NCBI GenBank assembly: GCA_016869215.1
Contig: VGEP01000006.1
Location: forward strand, 1-64,000
DNA: 64,000 nucleotides
Origin: Alphaproteobacteria bacterium
GTDB taxonomy: Bacteria; Pseudomonadota; Alphaproteobacteria; Rhizobiales; Xanthobacteraceae
Direction of reading: 5' to 3'
Made by a program: the position numbers and the translations under genes. Positions 56,042 to 64,000 of the stretch are shown in pieces (the first letter of the stretch is position 1; every line of letters starts with the position of its first letter). The notes below the pieces were generated by a model. That model searched no databases. It was not told the origin of the DNA and saw nothing but the letters and a program-made list of their open reading frames with translations.

Positions 56042-56581
56042 ATTCGTCGCCCGATGAGAGCGCCTGCCCCCGTCCAGAAGGACGGCCCGCGCACCAATGA
56101 AGAAATTCGTGTCCGCGAGGTACACCTGATCGACAAGGACGGTCACAACCTCGGCAACATCCCGATCGCCGACGCATTGGCCAAGGCCGTGGAGGCCGGG
56201 CTCGATTTGGTCGAGATCTCCCCCAACGCAACGCCGCCCGTCTGCAAGCTGCTCGACTACGGCAAATACAAGTACCAGGAGCAGAAGAAGCAGGCCGAGG
56301 CGCGCAAGCGACAGAAGGTCGTCGAGGTCAAGGAAATCAAGTTCCGGCCAATGATCGACGATCACGACTACCAGGTGAAGATGCGGTCCATGCACCGTTT
56401 CTTCGAGGAAGGCGACAAGGTGAAGGTCACCTTGCGGTTCCGCGGCCGCGAAATGGCGCACCAGGAACTCGGCGTCCAACTCCTGAACCGGGTCAAGGAA
56501 GACACCAACAAGCTGGCCAAGGTCGAATCCGAGCCCCGGGTCGAGGGCCGCCAGATGGTGATGGTGCTGGCGCCGCGTTAA
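56042..56581 (+). CDS. infC: Translation initiation factor IF-3, AUU start
   Basis: IF-3 prevents premature 70S assembly and proofreads start codons. The family N-terminus MRRPFRA... aligns with [23 protein letters not shown] here, beginning at ATT 56042. AGGAG (56028-56032) lies 9 nt upstream, a good ribosome site. E. coli infC also starts with AUU and is autoregulated by IF-3 discrimination, so this is probably conserved. Domains: N-terminal (IDKDGHNLG ... [16 protein letters not shown]), linker helix, C-terminal ([19 protein letters not shown] ... [13 protein letters not shown]). 179 residues. Confidence 0.93.
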   Translation: MRRPMRAPAPVQKDGPRTNEEIRVREVHLIDKDGHNLGNIPIADALAKAVEAGLDLVEISPNATPPVCKLLDYGKYKYQEQKKQAEARKRQKVVEVKEIKFRPMIDDHDYQVKMRSMHRFFEEGDKVKVTLRFRGREMAHQELGVQLLNRVKEDTNKLAKVESEPRVEGRQMVMVLAPR

Positions 56582-56817
56582 CGATTTCCAGCTAGCGGCT
56601 GGAGGGCGGGGCCGACCGGTCCTGCCCTTTGCGTTTCGGCCCCGAATTCGGCGCGCAGTTGTGTTTTCCACAAGCCTCTGCCATAACCCCGCCCTCTCGC
56701 CGCCCGGCTGAAAAGGGCTGACGTGGCGGCGAAGCTGATCAAACAGCACGCTCGAACGAGCAAAACCGGCGGGCTTGTCCCGCCGCCGCGGCATCAAGCC
56801 GCCTGAAGGAGATCGAA

Positions 56818-57018
56818 ATGCCCAAGATCAAGACCAAGTCGGGCGCGAAAAAGCGCTTCAAGATCACCGGCTCCGGCAAGGTGAAGTCGGCCATGGCCGG
56901 CAAGCGTCACGGCATGATCAAGCGGACCAAGAAGCAGATCCGCCAGCACCGCGGCACGCGGGTCATGTTCAAGACCGACGGCGACAACATCATCAAGTAC
57001 TTCCTGCCGAACGGCTGA
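56818..57018 (+). CDS. rpmI: 50S ribosomal protein L35
   Basis: A 66-residue, very basic ribosomal protein: [29 protein letters not shown] and KYFLPNG. GGAG precedes the ATG. A GGCGGG-cttgt-CCCGCC hairpin at 56768-56784 in the 236 bp leader between infC and rpmI might take part in L20-type control of the operon; this is inference. Confidence 0.98.
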   Translation: MPKIKTKSGAKKRFKITGSGKVKSAMAGKRHGMIKRTKKQIRQHRGTRVMFKTDGDNIIKYFLPNG

Positions 57019-57089
57019 ACCGTACGCCGGCCGCTATAGGCGGCTGCCCGCATCCGATAGACGACGTTTCCGATTTGAGGAGTTGAGCC

Positions 57090-57455
57090 ATGGCACGCGT
57101 CAAACGCGGCGTCACCTCGCACGCCAAGCACAAGAAGGTCTTCAAGGCGACCAAGGGCCACTACGGCCGGCGCCGCAACACCATCCGCATCGCCAAGCAG
57201 TCGATGGAGAAGGCGCAGCAGTACGCCTATCGCGACCGCAAGAACAAGAAGCGCAGCTTCCGCGCGCTCTGGATCCAGCGCATCAACGCGGCGGTGCGGC
57301 CGTTCGGGCTGACCTACAGCCGCTTCATCGACGGGCTGGCCAAGGCCGGCGTGACGGTGGACCGCAAGGTGTTGGCAGAGCTCGCCATCGCCGAGCCGGG
57401 TGCGTTCCAGGCCATCGTCGAGAAGGCCCAGGCGGCGCTGCCCAAGGCGGCGTGA
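57090..57455 (+). CDS. rplT: 50S ribosomal protein L20
   Basis: A 121-residue assembly protein binding 23S r[52 protein letters not shown] and the C-terminal [20 protein letters not shown](AGTTGAGCC)ATG precedes it. Third gene of infC-rpmI-rplT. Confidence 0.98.
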   Translation: MARVKRGVTSHAKHKKVFKATKGHYGRRRNTIRIAKQSMEKAQQYAYRDRKNKKRSFRALWIQRINAAVRPFGLTYSRFIDGLAKAGVTVDRKVLAELAIAEPGAFQAIVEKAQAALPKAA

Positions 57456-57463
57456 CGCTCAGG

Positions 57464-57889
57464 TCAACGACGCGGCGGCGTGCGGGTGGCGCGCAGCGAG
57501 TACTTCTGCGCGACGCCGGCGTGGCAGAAGGCGGTGAACGAGACGTACATCGATCCCGACTTCTTGGCGTACTTGCGGTCGCAAGCCTTCCGCTCGGCCT
57601 CATAAGCACGCTTCTGCTGCGGGCCGAGCGTCGCCAGGAAATCGCGCTCGCAGCGCCCGATCACCGCGTCGCCGAATTCGGTGTCGCCGCTTGCGCCATA
57701 GGCGCAAGCTTCAAAGATCTCCATCGATTCGGTGCAGGTCGCGGCCTTGCCGATCGTCTTGACGATCGCTTCCGGATCGGAAATTGCGTGCGGGCACTCC
57801 TTCTGCGGCTTGGCGGGTTTGGGCGCCGCCGCGGCGGTCTGTGCAGTCAGGATCGCCAAAGCAACCGCCAGCGGCCACCTGTGGATCAT
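57464..57889 (-). CDS. Hypothetical exported cysteine-rich protein
   Basis: A 141-residue protein with a signal peptide (MIHRWPLAVALAILTAQTAAAA, cleavage near residue 22). The mature part has six cysteines (32, 52, 62, 80, 103, 122), suggesting three disulfides in the periplasm, with CAYGASGDTEFGDAVIGRC and KACDRKY in the middle. The spacing faintly recalls LprI-type (DUF1311) proteins but I do not recognise it. Convergent with rplT. Confidence 0.8.
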   Translation of the reverse strand: MIHRWPLAVALAILTAQTAAAAPKPAKPQKECPHAISDPEAIVKTIGKAATCTESMEIFEACAYGASGDTEFGDAVIGRCERDFLATLGPQQKRAYEAERKACDRKYAKKSGSMYVSFTAFCHAGVAQKYSLRATRTPPRR

Positions 57890-58006
57890 CGTTAATGCCT
57901 TTGGTCCAATGACCTGACTGTCTCACGGCCTCCCCCGGCTGTCACGGCAGGACTTGACCTGATCGGCCCGACGCGGCCACAACCGACCGCCTTTGCGGGG
58001 ATATCG

Positions 58007-59089
58007 ATGACCGACCTGACCGCCCTGGAGACCGAGATTTCGCAGGCCGCATCCTCCGCCGCCGATGAGGCGGCGCTAGAGGCCGTGCGCGTCGGCGCGC
58101 TCGGCCGCAACGGCTCGATCACCGCGCTGCTCAAGACGCTCGGCACGATGACGCCGGACGAGCGCCGCGTTCAGGGCGCGGCGATCAACGGTCTCAAGGA
58201 CCGCGTCACCGCGGCGCTGGAAGCGCGCCGCGGCGCGCTGAAGGACGCGGGTCTCGACGCACGGCTCGCGACCGAGACCGTGGACGTCACGCTGCCCGTC
58301 CGCGAGGCCACGTCCGAGGCCGGGCGCATCCATCCGATCAGCCAGGTGATCGACGAGCTGACGGCGATCTTCGCCGACATGGGCTTCGCGGTCGCCGAAG
58401 GCCCCGACGTCGAGACCGACGACTACAACTTCACCAAGCTCAACTTCCCCGAGGGCCATCCCGCCCGCGAGATGCACGACACGTTCTATTTTGCGCCGAA
58501 GAAGGACGGCGAGCGCATGCTGCTGCGCACGCACACCTCACCGGTGCAGATCAGGACGATGCTCAAGCAGAAGCCACCGATCCGCGTGATCATTCCCGGC
58601 CGCACGTATCGTTCCGATTCCGATCAAACGCATACGCCGATGTTCCACCAAGTCGAGGGCCTCGTCATCGACAAGGGCGCGCACCTCGGCCACCTGAAAT
58701 GGATTCTCGAAGAGTTCTGCAAGGCGTTCTTCGAGGTCGATCGCGTCAAGATGCGCTTCCGGCCGTCGTACTTCCCGTTCACCGAGCCGTCGCTCGAAGT
58801 CGATATCCAGTGCAAGCGCGACAAGGGCGAGGTGCGCTTCGGCGAGGGCGAGGATTGGATGGAAATCCTCGGCTGCGGCATGGTGCATCCGAACGTGCTG
58901 CGCAACTGCGGGCTCGATCCCGACGAATACCAGGGCTTCGCCTGGGGACTCGGCATCGACCGCATCGCGATGCTGAAATACGGCATGCCGGACCTGCGCG
59001 CCTTCTTCGAGGCCGACGTGCGCTGGCTCAACCACTACGGCTTCCGGCCGCTCGACTTCCCGACCTTGGCGGGAGGGCTGTCAAGCTAG
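58007..59089 (+). CDS. pheS: Phenylalanine-tRNA ligase alpha subunit
   Basis: The catalytic subunit of the alpha2beta2 class II synthetase that charges tRNA-Phe. The N-terminal coiled coil (1-90) precedes motif 1 [10 protein letters not shown], motif 2 ([14 protein letters not shown] ... [20 protein letters not shown]) and motif 3 [17 protein letters not shown]. 360 residues, complete. The second subunit gene is separated from it by one unknown ORF. Confidence 0.97.
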   Translation: MTDLTALETEISQAASSAADEAALEAVRVGALGRNGSITALLKTLGTMTPDERRVQGAAINGLKDRVTAALEARRGALKDAGLDARLATETVDVTLPVREATSEAGRIHPISQVIDELTAIFADMGFAVAEGPDVETDDYNFTKLNFPEGHPAREMHDTFYFAPKKDGERMLLRTHTSPVQIRTMLKQKPPIRVIIPGRTYRSDSDQTHTPMFHQVEGLVIDKGAHLGHLKWILEEFCKAFFEVDRVKMRFRPSYFPFTEPSLEVDIQCKRDKGEVRFGEGEDWMEILGCGMVHPNVLRNCGLDPDEYQGFAWGLGIDRIAMLKYGMPDLRAFFEADVRWLNHYGFRPLDFPTLAGGLSS

Positions 59090-59105
59090 GTGCGGCGCGA
59101 CGACG

Positions 59106-59702
59106 ATGACAAAATTCCTTTCGCACACTTGGACGCCAGAAAAGTTGGCGGCGAAGAGCCCCAAGGACGTCGATGCAATTCGCAAGAATGCCGTTCGTCT
59201 TGGGGCAACTGATCTCGTGACGATGTGCGACGAACATTTGCAATCGCGTACTCCGGTACAGAAAAAGCCGACTCAGGATACGCATTCGGAACACTCAGCA
59301 ACTGACGTAGTGACTGGTTATCATTTCGTCTGCGCTCGCGATCGCGGTGTCAGCCCAGCTGAACCAGGTCATTTCTGGAGCGGGTCATGGGTCGTAGCCG
59401 AAGGCAATGTGCGTAACAGCCTCAAATATGATGCTTACTTGGCGTTGCACGAATCGAAGACGGCCCCATCCTATCGGCAAGGCAAGATTGTGCGCTATCG
59501 CCGAAGCGCCCGTGACATGCTGCCAGCCGAGGCGCCAGGTGCGGCATCACGTCGAGAGGAAGGGATCGAATTCTTGGTCCGAGAGACAAACGAGCCTTAC
59601 GCTTGGGTCGGTGGTGGAGCAGGCGAAAAAGGTTATCGGTGGACCAAAATTGCAGCGTTTCTGAACGCCGAATCTGCTGCCAGCGAGGGTGTTGCTCAAT
59701 GA
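59106..59702 (+). CDS. Unknown protein inserted between pheS and pheT
   Basis: A 198-residue protein with two parts. Residues about 6-46 ([44 protein letters not shown]) form a helical module I have seen as a prefix in various rhizobial accessory proteins. Residues about 66-185 contain [55 protein letters not shown] and AGEKGYRW, a compact alpha/beta-looking domain that I cannot name. Codon use is much less GC-rich than pheS and pheT. Its TGA overlaps the pheT ATG (ATGA), so it is co-translated with an essential gene. Confidence 0.8.
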   Translation: MTKFLSHTWTPEKLAAKSPKDVDAIRKNAVRLGATDLVTMCDEHLQSRTPVQKKPTQDTHSEHSATDVVTGYHFVCARDRGVSPAEPGHFWSGSWVVAEGNVRNSLKYDAYLALHESKTAPSYRQGKIVRYRRSARDMLPAEAPGAASRREEGIEFLVRETNEPYAWVGGGAGEKGYRWTKIAAFLNAESAASEGVAQ

Positions 59703-62116
59703 AATTCACCCTCACCTGGCTCAAGGAACATCTCGACACCGACGCCTCGCTCGACGACATCGTGCAGAAGCTCACGATGATCGGCCTCGAGGTCGAGCAT
59801 CTCGACGACAAGGGCAAGGCGCTTGCGCCCTATGTCATCGCGAACGTGGTCGACGCCAGGCAGCATCCGAACGCCGATCGCTTGCGCGTGTGCATGGTGG
59901 ACACCGGCGACGGCAATCCCGTGCAAGTGGTCTGCGGCGCGCCGAACGCGCGCGCTGGAATGAAGGGCGTGTTCGTGCCGCCGGGCACCTACGTGCCGGG
60001 CAAGAAGATCACACTCCAGGTCGGCACTATCCGCGGCGTCGAAAGCCGCGGCATGCTGGTGTCCGAAGCGGAGCTTGAAATTTCCGACGACCACGACGGC
60101 ATCATCGAGCTGCCGGCCGACGCGCCGGTCGGAGAGAGCTTCGCGAAATACGCCGGGCTCGACGACCCGACGATCGACATCAACCTCACCACCAACCGGC
60201 CCGACTGCACCGGCGTTGGCGGCATCGCGCGCGATCTCGCGGCGGCCGACCTCGGCGTCTATAAGGAGCGCACGCCGAAACGGATCGACGGCAAGTTTCC
60301 CTGCCCGGTTTCGGTGACGCTCGACTTCGGGCCGTCGCCCTCGCTGTGCCCGGCGTTCGCGCTCCGCCTCGTGCGCGGGGTGAAGAACGGCCCGTCGCCG
60401 GAGTGGCTGCAGAAGCGGCTCAAGGCCATCGGCCTGCGCCCGATCAACGCCCTGGTCGACATCACCAACTTCATCACCTTCGATCGTGGCCGGCCGCTGC
60501 ACGTGTTCGACGCCAGGAAGGTCAAGGGCAACCTCGTCGTCCGCCGCGCGCAGAATGGCGAGCAACTGCTGGCGCTCGACGGCAAGACCTACACCCTCGA
60601 CAACGCCATGTGCGTGATCGCCGACGAAAACGGCCCGGAATCGCTCGCCGGCATCATGGGCGGCGAGCATTCCGGCTGTGACGAGACCACCACCGATGTG
60701 CTGATCGAGTCGGCGCTGTGGGTACCGATCAATATCGCGCAGACCGGCCGCAAGCTCGGCATCAACTCGGACGCGCGCTACCGTTTCGAGCGCGGCGTCG
60801 ATCCGAACTTCATGCTACCGGGGCTGGAGCTGGCGACGCAGATGGTGATGGACCTGTGCGGCGGCGAGCCGTCGGAGGTCACGGTCGCCGGACATGCGGA
60901 AGCGCCGGAGCTGCTGGTCGATTTCCCGACCAGCGAATTGAAGCGCCTTGCAGGCCTCGACCTGCCGCTGCCGGAAATGCGCCGCGTGCTGCAGAAGCTC
61001 GGCTTCTTCGTCGCGGGCCAGGGCGGCCGCGTGAAGGTCGCAGCGCCGTCGTGGCGGCCGGACATCGAGGGCAAGGCCGACATCGTCGAGGAAATCGTGC
61101 GCATCGTCGGCGTCGATCAAATCCCTTCGACGCCGTTCGGCCGCGGCGACGCGCCGCGCAAGCCGGTGCTGACGGTGCTGCAAGTCCGCACCCGCAAGGC
61201 CAAACGTGCGCTCGCCGCGCGCGGCATGACCGAGGCCGTGACCTGGTCGTTCATTTCCAAGCCGCAGGCCACGCTGTTCGGCGGCGGCAAGCCTGAGCTT
61301 GCGCTCGCCAACCCCATTGCGTCGGATTTGTCCGACATGCGTCCGAGCCTCATTCCGGGCCTCGCCGCCGCGGCCCAGCGCAACGCCGACCGCGGCTTCC
61401 CGGACGTCGCGCTGTTCGAGGTCGGACAGATTTTCGCGGGCGACAAGCCGGAAGACCAGTTCACGGCGGCCAGCGGCGTGCGCCGCGGGCTCTCCAAGGC
61501 CTGGGGCGCGGGCCGGCACTGGTCGCGCAAGAGCGGCGGCGCGGACGCCTATGACGTCAAGGGCGACGCGCTGACGGTGCTGATTGCGGCCGGCGCACCG
61601 CCGCAGGCGTTGCAGGTCGTGCCCGGCGGGCCGGCCTGGTTCCATCCCGGCCGCAGCGGCACGATCCAGATCGGACCGCAGAACGTGCTGGGGCACTTCG
61701 GGGAGCTGCATCCGCGCGCGCTGGAGGCGCTCGACGCCGAGGGTCCGCTGGTCGCGTTCGAGGTCATTCTCGAACGCATCCCCGAAGGCAAGGCCAAGGC
61801 GACGCGCGCCAAGCCGGTGCTGGAACTCTCCGCCTTTCAGCCGGTCACGCGCGACTTCGCCTTCGTGGTCGACGGCGCGGCGAAGGCCGGCGAGATCGTC
61901 CGCACCGCGCAGGCGGTGGATAGGAAGCTGATCGCGGGCGTCACGGTGTTCGACGTCTACGAAGGCACTGGCATCGAGCCCGGCAAGAAGTCTGTCGCGA
62001 TCGCAGTGACCATACAGCCACGCGAGAAAACCCTGACCGAGCAGGAAATCGACGCGCTGGGCGCGAAGATCGTCGCCGAGGTGGCGAAGCGCTACGGCGG
62101 CGTGCTCAGAGGTTAG
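59699..62116 (+). CDS. pheT: Phenylalanine-tRNA ligase beta subunit
   Basis: The 805-residue editing and tRNA-binding subunit. [12 protein letters not shown] start; tRNA-binding OB domain ([14 protein letters not shown], about 40-150); B3/B4 editing domain ([18 protein letters not shown], about 210-390); B5 domain; catalytic-like core ([25 protein letters not shown]); and C-terminal anticodon-binding FDX domain ([33 protein letters not shown]). Start overlaps the preceding ORF by 4 bp. Confidence 0.97.
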   Translation: MKFTLTWLKEHLDTDASLDDIVQKLTMIGLEVEHLDDKGKALAPYVIANVVDARQHPNADRLRVCMVDTGDGNPVQVVCGAPNARAGMKGVFVPPGTYVPGKKITLQVGTIRGVESRGMLVSEAELEISDDHDGIIELPADAPVGESFAKYAGLDDPTIDINLTTNRPDCTGVGGIARDLAAADLGVYKERTPKRIDGKFPCPVSVTLDFGPSPSLCPAFALRLVRGVKNGPSPEWLQKRLKAIGLRPINALVDITNFITFDRGRPLHVFDARKVKGNLVVRRAQNGEQLLALDGKTYTLDNAMCVIADENGPESLAGIMGGEHSGCDETTTDVLIESALWVPINIAQTGRKLGINSDARYRFERGVDPNFMLPGLELATQMVMDLCGGEPSEVTVAGHAEAPELLVDFPTSELKRLAGLDLPLPEMRRVLQKLGFFVAGQGGRVKVAAPSWRPDIEGKADIVEEIVRIVGVDQIPSTPFGRGDAPRKPVLTVLQVRTRKAKRALAARGMTEAVTWSFISKPQATLFGGGKPELALANPIASDLSDMRPSLIPGLAAAAQRNADRGFPDVALFEVGQIFAGDKPEDQFTAASGVRRGLSKAWGAGRHWSRKSGGADAYDVKGDALTVLIAAGAPPQALQVVPGGPAWFHPGRSGTIQIGPQNVLGHFGELHPRALEALDAEGPLVAFEVILERIPEGKAKATRAKPVLELSAFQPVTRDFAFVVDGAAKAGEIVRTAQAVDRKLIAGVTVFDVYEGTGIEPGKKSVAIAVTIQPREKTLTEQEIDALGAKIVAEVAKRYGGVLRG

Positions 62117-62134
62117 CAATGCCGCTGGGCTCGT

Positions 62135-62207
62135 GTCCCGGGCGCGGCGCAACACGAAGTGGTGCGCTGCAGACCCGGGACCCCGGTTCCTCCATCAACT
62201 AACCGGG
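62135..62207. repeat. Palindromic intergenic repeat after pheT
   Basis: GTCCCGGG (62135-62142) pairs with CCCGGGAC (62174-62181), and CCCGGTT (62182-62188) pairs with AACCGGG (62201-62207), giving two hairpins side by side. The following bases to 62260 (GCGGTGCACCGCTGCGCT ... GCTGCACCGCGC) continue with short inverted repeats. Such GTCCCGGG...GCGGTGCAGCG blocks recur between genes in Bradyrhizobium-type genomes. It fills the 223 bp pheT-ubiD gap. Confidence 0.6.
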
Positions 62208-62339
62208 ACCCCGCGTCTGCGGTGCACCGCTGCGCTCCGCTTCGCGCTGCACCGCGCGCGGGGAACGCATGACCGCCTTGCGTGACCTCACAGGCCCCCT
62301 CCGTTAGAATTGGCGCGAGAGCGTACAGGGAGTTCCGTC

Positions 62340-63899
62340 ATGGACATGAGCGTTCCGGCCGGCGGCAACGCCAAGACCGTCGAGCAGCCGAAGAACCAGC
62401 CGGCCGAACGGCGCAACGCATCCGAGCTCGACGCCTGGCTCGAAAAGATCGAGTCGATGGGCGAGCTGAAACGCATTACCGCCGAAGTCAGCCCCGATCT
62501 CGAAGCCGCGACCATCACCTATCTCGTCGGCCTGGAGAAATCGCCCGCGCTGCTGTTCGAGAACGTCAAAGGCCACCCCGGCCACAAGGCGCTCTACAAC
62601 ATGATCGGCTGCAACCTCACGCGCTTCTGCGTGATGATCGGCGAGGAGCCGGTCGATCATCCGCTGAAGGCCGTGCAGCTCCTGCAAAAGAAATTCGGGC
62701 GCAAGATGAAGCCGGTGGAAGTGCCGGCCTCGCAGGCGGTGTCGAGCCAGAACGTCGTCGAGGGCGAGGCGATCGACATCCGCCAGTTCCCGGCGCAGCG
62801 CATGTGGCCGCTCGACGGCGGCATGTATCTCGGCACCAACGACGCCGTCATCACCATGGACCCGGAGTCGGGCCGCGTGAACGTCGGCACCTACCGGATG
62901 ATGATCAAGGGTCCCCGCGAGATCGGCGTCTATACCTCGCCCGGCAAGGACGGAGGCAGCGACCGCGACAAGTGGTGGAAGATGGGCAAGCCCGCGCCGA
63001 TCGCCGCCGCCTACGGCATCGACCCGCTGCTGTTTCTCGTCGGCGCGACCAGCCTGCCGAAGACCGAAAGCGAGTACGAGTACTACTCCGGCATCAAGGG
63101 CTCGCCGATCGAGCTGTTCACCTCCGACCTCACCGGCCTGCCGCTGCCGGCGCATGCCGAGATCATCCTGGAAGGCCATCTCTATCCGGACGACACCTTC
63201 GCCGAAGGTCCGTTCGGCGAGTTCACCGGCTACTACGGCCGCCCCAGCGGCGCGACGCCGTTCATGCGCGTGGAGCGCCTGCGCTTCCGCAACAATCCGA
63301 CGCTCACTTGCGCGCTGATGGCCGACGGGCCGTCTAACGAATGCGGGCTGTTCTGGGCCGCGGTGCGCTCGGCCGGCATCTGGGCCGATCTCGAAAAGCT
63401 CGGTATTCCCGGCATCCAGGGCGTGTGGTCGATCCCCGAGGCCGCGGGCTGGGGCATGACAGTCGTGTCGCTGAAGCAGATGTACGCCGGACATGCTCCT
63501 CAAGTCATGGCGCTCGCCGCGCAATGCACCGCGGGCGCGTACTTCGGCAAGTACGTCATCGTCGTGGACGACGACATCGACCCGACCAACGTGGGCCAGG
63601 TGCTGTGGGCGATGGCGACACGCTCGCGGCCGTCGCAGTCGATCGACATCCTGCGCGAGACCTGGAGCACGTTCCTCGACCCGAGCCAGAACCCGCCGGA
63701 GATCCGGCCATGGGGTTCGAAAGCGCTGATCAACGCCTGCATGGACTTCAAGCACATCAAGAACTTCTCGCCGCGCACCAAGCTCGACAAGGCGACCTAC
63801 GACAAGGTGGTGTCGCGCTGGCAGGAACTCGGCTTGAGCGGCAAGCCGCCGGAAATCCGCGTGTTCGAGGACAAGAAAAGCGCGAAGGACGTGACGTAA
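62340..63899 (+). CDS. UbiD-family prenyl-FMN-dependent (de)carboxylase
   Basis: A 519-residue UbiD-fold enzyme. Start ATG 62340 is preceded by GGGAG; the frame opens 10 codons earlier. Features include LRITAEVSPDLEAATITYLV-type N-terminus (LKRITAEVSPD), MYLGTNDAVITMDPESGRVNVGTYRMM with the prFMN-contact Arg, the catalytic EGPFGEFTGYYG (Glu-...-Glu) and DDDIDPTNVGQVLWAMATR. The family reversibly decarboxylates aromatic or unsaturated acids. Because the ubiquinone-pathway UbiD is similar in length, either ubiD or a catabolic paralogue is possible; a UbiX prenyltransferase is not in the window. Confidence 0.85.
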   Translation: MDMSVPAGGNAKTVEQPKNQPAERRNASELDAWLEKIESMGELKRITAEVSPDLEAATITYLVGLEKSPALLFENVKGHPGHKALYNMIGCNLTRFCVMIGEEPVDHPLKAVQLLQKKFGRKMKPVEVPASQAVSSQNVVEGEAIDIRQFPAQRMWPLDGGMYLGTNDAVITMDPESGRVNVGTYRMMIKGPREIGVYTSPGKDGGSDRDKWWKMGKPAPIAAAYGIDPLLFLVGATSLPKTESEYEYYSGIKGSPIELFTSDLTGLPLPAHAEIILEGHLYPDDTFAEGPFGEFTGYYGRPSGATPFMRVERLRFRNNPTLTCALMADGPSNECGLFWAAVRSAGIWADLEKLGIPGIQGVWSIPEAAGWGMTVVSLKQMYAGHAPQVMALAAQCTAGAYFGKYVIVVDDDIDPTNVGQVLWAMATRSRPSQSIDILRETWSTFLDPSQNPPEIRPWGSKALINACMDFKHIKNFSPRTKLDKATYDKVVSRWQELGLSGKPPEIRVFEDKKSAKDVT

Positions 63900-63901
63900 C
63901 G

Positions 63902-64000
63902 TCAGGCCGGCAACAGGTCGGCGTATGCAAATCCGTCGCGCTCGACGGTTTCGCCGACGTTGACTGCGATCCTGCGCAACAGCATCGGCCCCGCCGACAC
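63902..64000 (-). CDS. 3' end of an unidentified gene running off the window
   Basis: The last 32 codons of a minus-strand frame, ending GPMLLRRIAVNVGETVERDGFAYADLLPA-type sequence and TGA at 63902-63904, 2 bp from the ubiD-like stop. Convergent with the UbiD-family gene. Too short to name. Confidence 0.5.
   Translation of the reverse strand: MSAGPMLLRRIAVNVGETVERDGFAYADLLPA

Overview
This 64 kb window is a stretch of core chromosome from a GC-rich alphaproteobacterium, most likely of the order Hyphomicrobiales (Rhizobiales) near the Nitrobacteraceae/Xanthobacteraceae. The assignment rests on gene-family and gene-order signals read directly: a DivL-type kinase with tyrosine in place of the phosphoacceptor histidine, a TsaE-AmgK fusion followed by murU, addB-addA-trxA, an AccD that has lost three of four zinc cysteines, a CP4-like class II EPSP synthase, lptC-lptA-lptB-rpoN-hpf-ptsN, an Hsp20-DUF1150 pair and a TIGR02300 'FYDLN' protein. 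No taxonomic search was run. Nothing looks like a prophage, insertion sequence, CRISPR array or large island.

Layout. 1-4.9 kb: coaBC-dut, an Rrf2-type regulator and divL. 4.9-16.5 kb: an SbmA/BacA-related ABC transporter on the minus strand, then tsaE-amgK, murU, addB, addA and trxA on the plus strand. 16.5-22.6 kb (minus): a decayed MNT/HepT toxin-antitoxin pair, trpF, trpB, a small membrane protein, trpA, accD and folC, several of them overlapping by 4 bp. 22.7-23.6 kb: a PadR regulator with an AT-richer membrane-protein partner. 23.6-31.4 kb (minus): an ornithine-cyclodeaminase-family enzyme, lapA, ihfB, sppA, rpsA and cmk, then a two-gene nucleotidyltransferase module wedged between cmk and aroA. 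31.7-35.8 kb: TIGR02300 protein, tRNA-Ala(GGC), GIY-YIG ORF, a gamma-resorcylate-decarboxylase-like amidohydrolase, a mandelate-racemase-like enzyme, and hsp20-DUF1150 behind a sigma-32-like promoter. 36-43.8 kb (minus): an LVIVD protein, ptsN, hpf, rpoN, lptB, lptA, lptC and rnd. 43.8-55.9 kb: mixed genes (cupin dioxygenase, methyltransferase, tRNA-Leu(CAG), NDUFA9-like protein, uppP, gst, queG, TctC-type binding protein, epimerase, ABHD10-like hydrolase, two GT4 glycosyltransferases). 56-64 kb: infC-rpmI-rplT, pheS-orf-pheT and a UbiD-family decarboxylase.

How genes work together: AmgK and MurU recycle N-acetylmuramate to UDP-MurNAc, and UppP recycles the undecaprenyl carrier. AddAB repairs double-strand breaks. 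LptABC exports LPS. RpoN, HPF and PtsN form the nitrogen-PTS and stationary-phase cluster. TrpF, TrpB and TrpA complete tryptophan synthesis. The most interesting parts are the small accessory modules slipped into essential operons: the NTase pair between aroA and cmk, an unknown ORF between pheS and pheT, the small membrane protein between trpB and trpA, and the dead HepT/MNT pair upstream of trpF. Three genes also appear to use non-standard start codons: infC (AUU), queG (CUG) and the cyclodeaminase (CUG).
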